Positions 59,683-64,000 of a stretch of DNA of 64,000 nucleotides are shown here, one piece after another; within the stretch, counting starts at the first letter, position 1; each line of letters starts with the position of its first letter. Location: the NCBI GenBank assembly GCA_002363865.1, contig DEWY01000015.1:124001-188000 (forward strand). The letters run 5' to 3'. The notes beneath the pieces were generated by a model. It was not told where the DNA came from. It saw nothing but the letters and a program-made list of their open reading frames with translations, and searched no databases. The position numbers and the translations under genes were made by a program. This stretch comes from Caulobacteraceae bacterium UBA3198. Its GTDB lineage: Bacteria; Pseudomonadota; Alphaproteobacteria; Caulobacterales; Caulobacteraceae.

Positions 59683-60174
59683 ATGTTTTCTTTGGAAATC
59701 GAGACCTTGGCGCGGCTTCTCATCGATGAGGCCCGCCAGAAATCCCTGCGAATCGTCACCGCCGAGAGCTGCACGGGCGGACTGGTGAGCGCGGCGATCT
59801 GCGCGATTCCGGGCGCGTCTGACGTCCTGGACCGGGGTTTTGTCACCTATTCTAACCGCGCCAAGCAAGAGATGCTCGGGGTGCCCGGGGACCTGATCGC
59901 CGATCTGGGCGCGGTCTCGGAGCCTGTGGCACGCATGATGGCCGAAGGCGCGCTGGAGAATTCGAACGCCCATCTGGCGGTGGCGATCACCGGCATTGCG
60001 GGCCCCGACGGCGGCACCCGGATGAAGCCCGTCGGCACGGTGCATATCGCCACCGCGCGGACCAATCACGGTCTCACCCACCGGGCGGAGCTGTTTGAGT
60101 TCGAGACCCGGTTTGAAATCCAGCAGGCCGCCGCCCAGGCCGCTCTGGAAATGTTGCGCGAGCGGCTGACCTGA
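59683..60174 (+). CDS. pncC: Nicotinamide-nucleotide amidohydrolase (CinA C-terminal family)
   Basis: This 163-residue protein is the stand-alone amidohydrolase domain (CinA_C), with AESCTGGLVSAAIC, a core YSNRAKQEMLGV, and AITGIAGPDGGTRMKPVGTVHIA. It deamidates NMN to nicotinate mononucleotide in the pyridine nucleotide cycle. The N-terminal MoCF domain of full CinA is absent, as in PncC. It ends 4 bases from the convergent ratA stop. Confidence 0.93.
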   Translation: MFSLEIETLARLLIDEARQKSLRIVTAESCTGGLVSAAICAIPGASDVLDRGFVTYSNRAKQEMLGVPGDLIADLGAVSEPVARMMAEGALENSNAHLAVAITGIAGPDGGTRMKPVGTVHIATARTNHGLTHRAELFEFETRFEIQQAAAQAALEMLRERLT

Positions 60175-60178
60175 AGAC

Positions 60179-60640
60179 TCAGGCCGGATCGGCGGGGGCG
60201 CCGTAGAGGTCGCGGGCCCTTGCCTCGAAACAGCCGATCAGTCGATCCACGGCGTTGTGGAAGTTGGCGCTCAGCAGAGCGGCCAGCATCTTCGACTTGA
60301 ATTCGAAATCGATCTCGAACTCGATCCGGGTCCCGGCCGGGTCCTCATGGAACCGCCAGCGGTTCTCCAGCCGCTTGAAGGGTCCAGAGATCAGGCTGAC
60401 CTGGATGACGCGTCCCGCGGAGTCGCGCCGCACCCGTGTCGAGAATCGTTCCTTGAGGAACGAGAACCCCACGGCCGCTTCGGCGTCCAGCATGTCGACG
60501 CCCTCGCCCACAGGCCGCTGGTTCCAGCTGCGCATGCCGGTGATCCAGGGAACGAAGTCCGGATAGCGGTCCACGTCCCCCACCAGATCAAACAGCTGGT
60601 CGGGCCGGTACGGCAGCACCTTCTGAACGCGATGGTACAA
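60179..60640 (-). CDS. ratA: RatA/COQ10-like START-domain protein
   Basis: The 153-residue protein starts MYHRVQKVLPYRPDQLFDLVGDVDRYPDFVPW (its beginning only is needed), a polyketide-cyclase/START fold of the COQ10/RatA family. Members bind ubiquinone, and E. coli RatA has been described as affecting ribosome association. It begins at TTG 60640, 10 bases after the lipA stop, which makes it the second gene of a lipA-ratA unit. A longer frame upstream is out of family. Confidence 0.88.
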   Translation of the reverse strand: MYHRVQKVLPYRPDQLFDLVGDVDRYPDFVPWITGMRSWNQRPVGEGVDMLDAEAAVGFSFLKERFSTRVRRDSAGRVIQVSLISGPFKRLENRWRFHEDPAGTRIEFEIDFEFKSKMLAALLSANFHNAVDRLIGCFEARARDLYGAPADPA

Positions 60641-60650
60641 GGATTTCGGC

Positions 60651-61649
60651 CTAGGCCTGGATCGCCGCCTGCGCCGAGGCCTGGGCGGCGGCGCGGGCCT
60701 CCTGGGCCTGCCGGGCGGCCTGCAGCTTGGCGAAGTCCTTGCCAGCATGGTGGGACGAGCGGGTCAGCGGGCTGGCGGAGACCATCAGGAACCCCTTGGC
60801 CCGGGCGATCTCCTCATAGGCGCCGAACTCTTCGGGCGTCACATAGCGGTCGATGGCCGCATGCTTGCGGGTCGGCTGCAGGTACTGGCCAATGGTCAGG
60901 AAGTCGACGCCAGCCGAGCGCATGTCGTCCATCACCTGCATGACCTCTTCCTTGGTCTCCCCAAGGCCGACCATCAGGCCCGATTTGGTGAACTGGACGG
61001 GATCGCGCTCCTTGACCCGCTCCAACAGGCGCAGGGAGCTGTAGTACCGGGCGCCGGGCCGGATCGACAGATAGAGCCGCGGCACCGTCTCCAGATTGTG
61101 GTTGAACACGTCCGGCCGCGCATCGATCACTGTCTCGATGGCCGAGATGGGCTTGCGCAGGAAGTCCGGGGTCAGGATCTCCACCGTCGCCAGCGGAGCT
61201 GCGGCGCGGATGGCGCGCACCACCTCGGCGAAGTGGGCGCCGCCGCCATCGGCCAGGTCATCGCGATCGACCGAGGTGATCACCACATGTTTCAGACCCA
61301 TCTTGGCCACCGCATCGGCCACGCGGGCCGGCTCGGTCGGGTCCAGGGGGTTGGGTTTGCCCGTCGTCACATTGCAGAAGGCGCAGGCCCGCGTGCAGAT
61401 CTCGCCCATGATCATCATGGTGGCGTGGTTCTGCGACCAGCACTCGCCGATATTGGGGCAGGCCGCCTCCTCGCAGACGGTGACCAGCCCGTGGGCCTTC
61501 ACAACGCTGCGGGTGGCGGCGTAGCCCTCGGAGCCCGGGGCGCGGACGCGCAGCCAGTCAGGTTTGCGCAAGAGCGGGGTGTCGGGCCTGGCCTGCTTTT
61601 CAGGGTGGCGCGGACGGGGCTTGGCCAGATTGTCGATGACGACGGTCAT
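60651..61649 (-). CDS. lipA: Lipoyl synthase
   Basis: The 332-residue radical SAM enzyme inserts sulfur into octanoyl groups on lipoyl domains. It has two [4Fe-4S] sites, the auxiliary one with Cys59, Cys64 and Cys70 (CEEAACPNIGEC) and the radical-SAM one with Cys85, Cys89 and Cys92 (CTRACAFC). An Ala/Gln-rich tail (about 305-332) is unusual but common in Caulobacterales. It is divergent from the alpha/beta-hydrolase-like lipoprotein. Confidence 0.96.
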   Translation of the reverse strand: MTVVIDNLAKPRPRHPEKQARPDTPLLRKPDWLRVRAPGSEGYAATRSVVKAHGLVTVCEEAACPNIGECWSQNHATMMIMGEICTRACAFCNVTTGKPNPLDPTEPARVADAVAKMGLKHVVITSVDRDDLADGGGAHFAEVVRAIRAAAPLATVEILTPDFLRKPISAIETVIDARPDVFNHNLETVPRLYLSIRPGARYYSSLRLLERVKERDPVQFTKSGLMVGLGETKEEVMQVMDDMRSAGVDFLTIGQYLQPTRKHAAIDRYVTPEEFGAYEEIARAKGFLMVSASPLTRSSHHAGKDFAKLQAARQAQEARAAAQASAQAAIQA

Positions 61650-61737
61650 AGGGCCTAGATCGTCCCTCCGGGCCTCAGGATCAAGCCGCGATTGTGCGCC
61701 CTTGCGTAGCAGGCCCCAACTGCGCTGAAACTGCCCG

Positions 61738-62763
61738 ATGCGCCCATGGCTCGCCCTTCTCGCCGCCCTCGTTCTGACGGCCTGCGATTCCGGCGCCCCG
61801 CGCCCCGCCTTGCTGGACAGTCGGCCGCCGCCTGGACTTGGCCCGCGCTTCCTGGCGCCGGAGGGGTGGGCCTGGGGCGCGATCCAGCCCCCGGACGGGC
61901 CGGAACTTCGCTACGGGGTCACGGCGCCCGCCGGCGCGGCCCGGCGGGCCCAGGTGCTGATTCTGCCCGACAGCGATGAGCCGGCCGAGGTCTGGTTCGA
62001 AACCGCTGCGGATCTGACCCGGGCGGGCTATGTGGTCTGGACCCTGGAATGGACTGCGTTCGGCGGATCCGGACGCCTTCTGCCGCCCTACGACATGGTT
62101 CATCCTGGCCCGCCAGGGACCGCCCCGCAGGCGCTCGAGGCTCTGATCACACAGGTCATCCGCCCGCGGCCCGACCGCCCGTTGATCTTGTTGGCCTCAG
62201 GGGACGCCGCGGCCACTGCGCTTGCGACCCTTGCGCGCCAGACCCCGACTGCCTCCGTCATCCTGAGCGCGCCTGACCTCTCGAACGGGGCGGCGCTCCG
62301 GCCGTGGGAGAGCCTGGCCGTCCGTGTCGGCCTTGGTCGCCTGCCGAGCCCGGGCTGGCGGCCCTGGTCCAGGACCGCGTCTGAGGCGGCGATGGCCGCG
62401 GGAGCCGACCCCTGGCGGGGACGGGTGGCTCACAGCTGGCGTCTGGCCAACCCCGACCTGCGCCAGAGTGGAGACAGCCTCGCCTGGCGCGCCCAGCAGA
62501 CCCAGCTAGCGGCCGACGATCTCGCCTCGCTCAGAACCCGCCCGACCCTTGTTCTGGCGGGCAAGGACGTGGGCCTAGCCTCGGCGGAGGCGTGCCGCGA
62601 GACTCTGGGCTGCCGGGCGGCGATCCAGCCACAGCTCGGGTCCTCGCCGCACCTGGCGCCGGATTTGGTCCGCGACGCCTGGCTTGCGGAGGTGACGACC
62701 TTCCTGGACGCCCAGGTCCCCCCTGCGGCCCAGGTCGCGGGCGCGCCCGGCGCCATTGAATAG
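61738..62763 (+). CDS. Lipoprotein with degenerate alpha/beta-hydrolase fold
   Basis: The 341-residue protein has a lipoprotein signal (LTACD, Cys about 16) and an alpha/beta-hydrolase (lysophospholipase-like) pattern: VLILPDSDEPAEVWFETAADLTRAGYVVWTLEW in parts, then LILLASGDAAATALA. Where relatives read GHSMGG this one reads A-S-G-D-A-A (S154, G155, D156), so the serine is lost or displaced. The oxyanion HG is also replaced by PDSD. Lipolysis is therefore unlikely, though an Asp156 nucleophile is conceivable. It is divergent from lipA. Confidence 0.72.
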   Translation: MRPWLALLAALVLTACDSGAPRPALLDSRPPPGLGPRFLAPEGWAWGAIQPPDGPELRYGVTAPAGAARRAQVLILPDSDEPAEVWFETAADLTRAGYVVWTLEWTAFGGSGRLLPPYDMVHPGPPGTAPQALEALITQVIRPRPDRPLILLASGDAAATALATLARQTPTASVILSAPDLSNGAALRPWESLAVRVGLGRLPSPGWRPWSRTASEAAMAAGADPWRGRVAHSWRLANPDLRQSGDSLAWRAQQTQLAADDLASLRTRPTLVLAGKDVGLASAEACRETLGCRAAIQPQLGSSPHLAPDLVRDAWLAEVTTFLDAQVPPAAQVAGAPGAIE

Positions 62764-62880
62764 CCGCGCTGAGATCACGAACTGTCACACATCTTTTCAT
62801 CGGCCAGCGGCCCCTCTACGGTCGCGGCCAGCACAGGACGCCCGACAGAATAGCGTCAGGGACCAGGGAGGCCTTCGCCC

Positions 62881-64000
62881 GTGACCGCCGCATATGATCC
62901 CCGCGACAGCCAGATCTCGATCTTCGACGCCCTGATCGCCGCCCGCGCCCGCTACGGCGCCAAGAAGCCGATCCTGGAAGATCAGGAGCGCAATCCGCTC
63001 ACCTATACCGGCCTGATCCAGGCCGCCTTCGCCCTTGGCCGCAAGATCGCCGGCTTCACCGCCAAGGGTGAGCGGGTGGGTGTGATGCTGCCCTCCAGCG
63101 CCGGCGGGGTGGTGACCTTCTTCGCCCTGCACGCCTTCGGCCGCACCCCGACCATGCTCAACTTCACCGCCGGGATCCGCAACCTGAAGGCCGCCTGTGA
63201 GCTGGCGGGGGTGAAGACCGTGCTCACCTCCCATCGGTTCATTGAACAGGGCAAGTTGCACGACCTGATCGACGCCCTCGAGCCCATCGCCAACGTGGTC
63301 TATCTGGAAGAGGTGCGGGAAAAGGTCGGGCTTGCGGACAAGCTGTTCGCCGCCGCCGGCGGGGTGATGACCCGGCAGTTTCGCGCCAGCAGCAAGCCCA
63401 CCGATCCCGGCGTCATCCTGTTCACCTCCGGCAGCTTCGGCGCGCCCCGGGGCGTGGTGTTGAGCCAGGCCAATCTGGTGGCCAATGTCCAGCAGATCGC
63501 CGCCCATATCCCGCTGGATCCGGACTGGGTGATGTTCAATCCCCTGCCGATCTTCCACTGTTTTGGTCTCACCGGCGGCGTGCTGCTGCCGATCCTGACC
63601 GGGATGAAGGCCTTTCAGTACCCCTCGCCCCTGCACACCAAGCAGATCCCGCCGCTGATCCGCGACTCCCAGGCCTCCATCCTGCTGGCCACCGACACCT
63701 TCGTGAACCAGTACGCCCGGGCCGCCGAGCCTGGGGAATTGTCTGGGCTGAAGTTCGTGGTCTGCGGGGCCGAGAAGGTGCGCGAGGAGACCCACAATCT
63801 CGTCGCCGAACGCTTTGGCCCCATCCCACTGCTGGAAGGCTATGGCGCCACCGAGGCGGCGCCGGTGATCGCGGTGAACAAGCCCCTCGACAACCGTCGC
63901 GGCACGGTCGGGGGCCTGCTGCCCGGCATAGAGACGCGGCTGGAGCCGGTGGAAGGCATTCCCGGCGGGGGGCAGCTCTTCGTTCGCGGTCCCAATATCA
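62881..64000 (+). CDS. AMP-dependent acyl-CoA/acyl-ACP synthetase (partial, continues past the window)
   Basis: The first 373 residues are seen, starting at GTG 62881 with GGGAGG about 12 bases upstream. The adenylation motif FTSGSFGAPRGVVLS is at about residue 181, with a later YGATEAAPV at about 321. The sequence resembles the acyl-ACP synthetase half of Aas (2-acylglycerophosphoethanolamine acyltransferase/synthetase) and other ANL-family enzymes. The C-terminal domain lies beyond the window, so the exact substrate class is open. Confidence 0.8.
   Translation, partial: MTAAYDPRDSQISIFDALIAARARYGAKKPILEDQERNPLTYTGLIQAAFALGRKIAGFTAKGERVGVMLPSSAGGVVTFFALHAFGRTPTMLNFTAGIRNLKAACELAGVKTVLTSHRFIEQGKLHDLIDALEPIANVVYLEEVREKVGLADKLFAAAGGVMTRQFRASSKPTDPGVILFTSGSFGAPRGVVLSQANLVANVQQIAAHIPLDPDWVMFNPLPIFHCFGLTGGVLLPILTGMKAFQYPSPLHTKQIPPLIRDSQASILLATDTFVNQYARAAEPGELSGLKFVVCGAEKVREETHNLVAERFGPIPLLEGYGATEAAPVIAVNKPLDNRRGTVGGLLPGIETRLEPVEGIPGGGQLFVRGPNI

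Noticed and set aside
58580..59788. 402-codon plus-strand frame opposite the spermidine-synthase-like gene
   Set aside because: Gln/Gly/His-rich shadow of a clear membrane-protein gene on the minus strand.
1..64000. CRISPR arrays, insertion sequences, prophage or integrase genes
   Set aside because: No spaced direct repeats, transposase, integrase or phage structural motifs were seen. The region is continuous core-type sequence.

Overview
The window is a dense, high-GC chromosomal segment with core metabolic, envelope, replication and regulatory genes on both strands. The longest gene-free stretch is about 217 bases (21953-22169). The gene set points to an alphaproteobacterium of the Caulobacterales (Caulobacter/Phenylobacterium type). 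It has an ntrB-ntrC-ntrY-ntrX-hfq-hflX cluster, a fused ispDF, and above all a PopA-like protein of 438 residues with the cyclic-di-GMP inhibitory site at R357-D360. I see no prophage, insertion sequence, CRISPR array or rRNA.

Layout. 1-7122: a partial gene, a glycerate-kinase-like gene, sulfur amino-acid genes (metC; cysK-sseA-GNAT), an orphan binding lipoprotein and cfa. 7317-11860: LPS inner-core genes kdsA-hldE-hldD and a DUF3089 protein that has lost its nucleophile. 11863-19832: recG, a lipoprotein, sdhE-mfd and popA. 19968-27514: SDR, CaiB-type racemase, a terminator hairpin, BrkB, TusA-like, an MFS transporter and a hybrid histidine kinase. 27569-31286: the ydbH-ynbE-ydbL envelope lipid-transport operon. 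31303-36377: class II photolyase, a scar where a 5'-truncated peroxiredoxin/prolyl-hydroxylase gene abuts a kdpE tail, an ArsR regulator, a TetR regulator with a clear operator, and a Rieske oxygenase. 36409-41944: tRNA-Ser, rlpA, and tmk-holB-tatD-MBL-purN. 42080-46280: HU with terminator, a LOG-family gene behind a perfect inverted repeat, a secreted protein, a GPH symporter and mazG. 46277-56076 (minus): dusB-ntrB-ntrC-ntrY-ntrX-dat-hfq-hflX. 56167-64000: ispDF, a membrane spermidine-synthase-like protein, pncC, lipA-ratA, a degenerate alpha/beta-hydrolase lipoprotein and a truncated AMP-dependent synthetase.

Common themes are tight operons with ATGA-type overlaps, frequent TTG/GTG starts, and coherent modules for LPS core, nitrogen two-component signalling with RNA chaperone, and DNA repair. 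The points most worth a second look are: the kdpE/P4H junction near 33720; absence of the GAFTGA loop in both NtrC and NtrX; the TetR operator at 34578-34603; unexplained dyads upstream of the LOG gene and between dusB and ispDF; and two alpha/beta-hydrolase-like proteins with altered nucleophile elbows. I did not find a clearly new multi-gene system.
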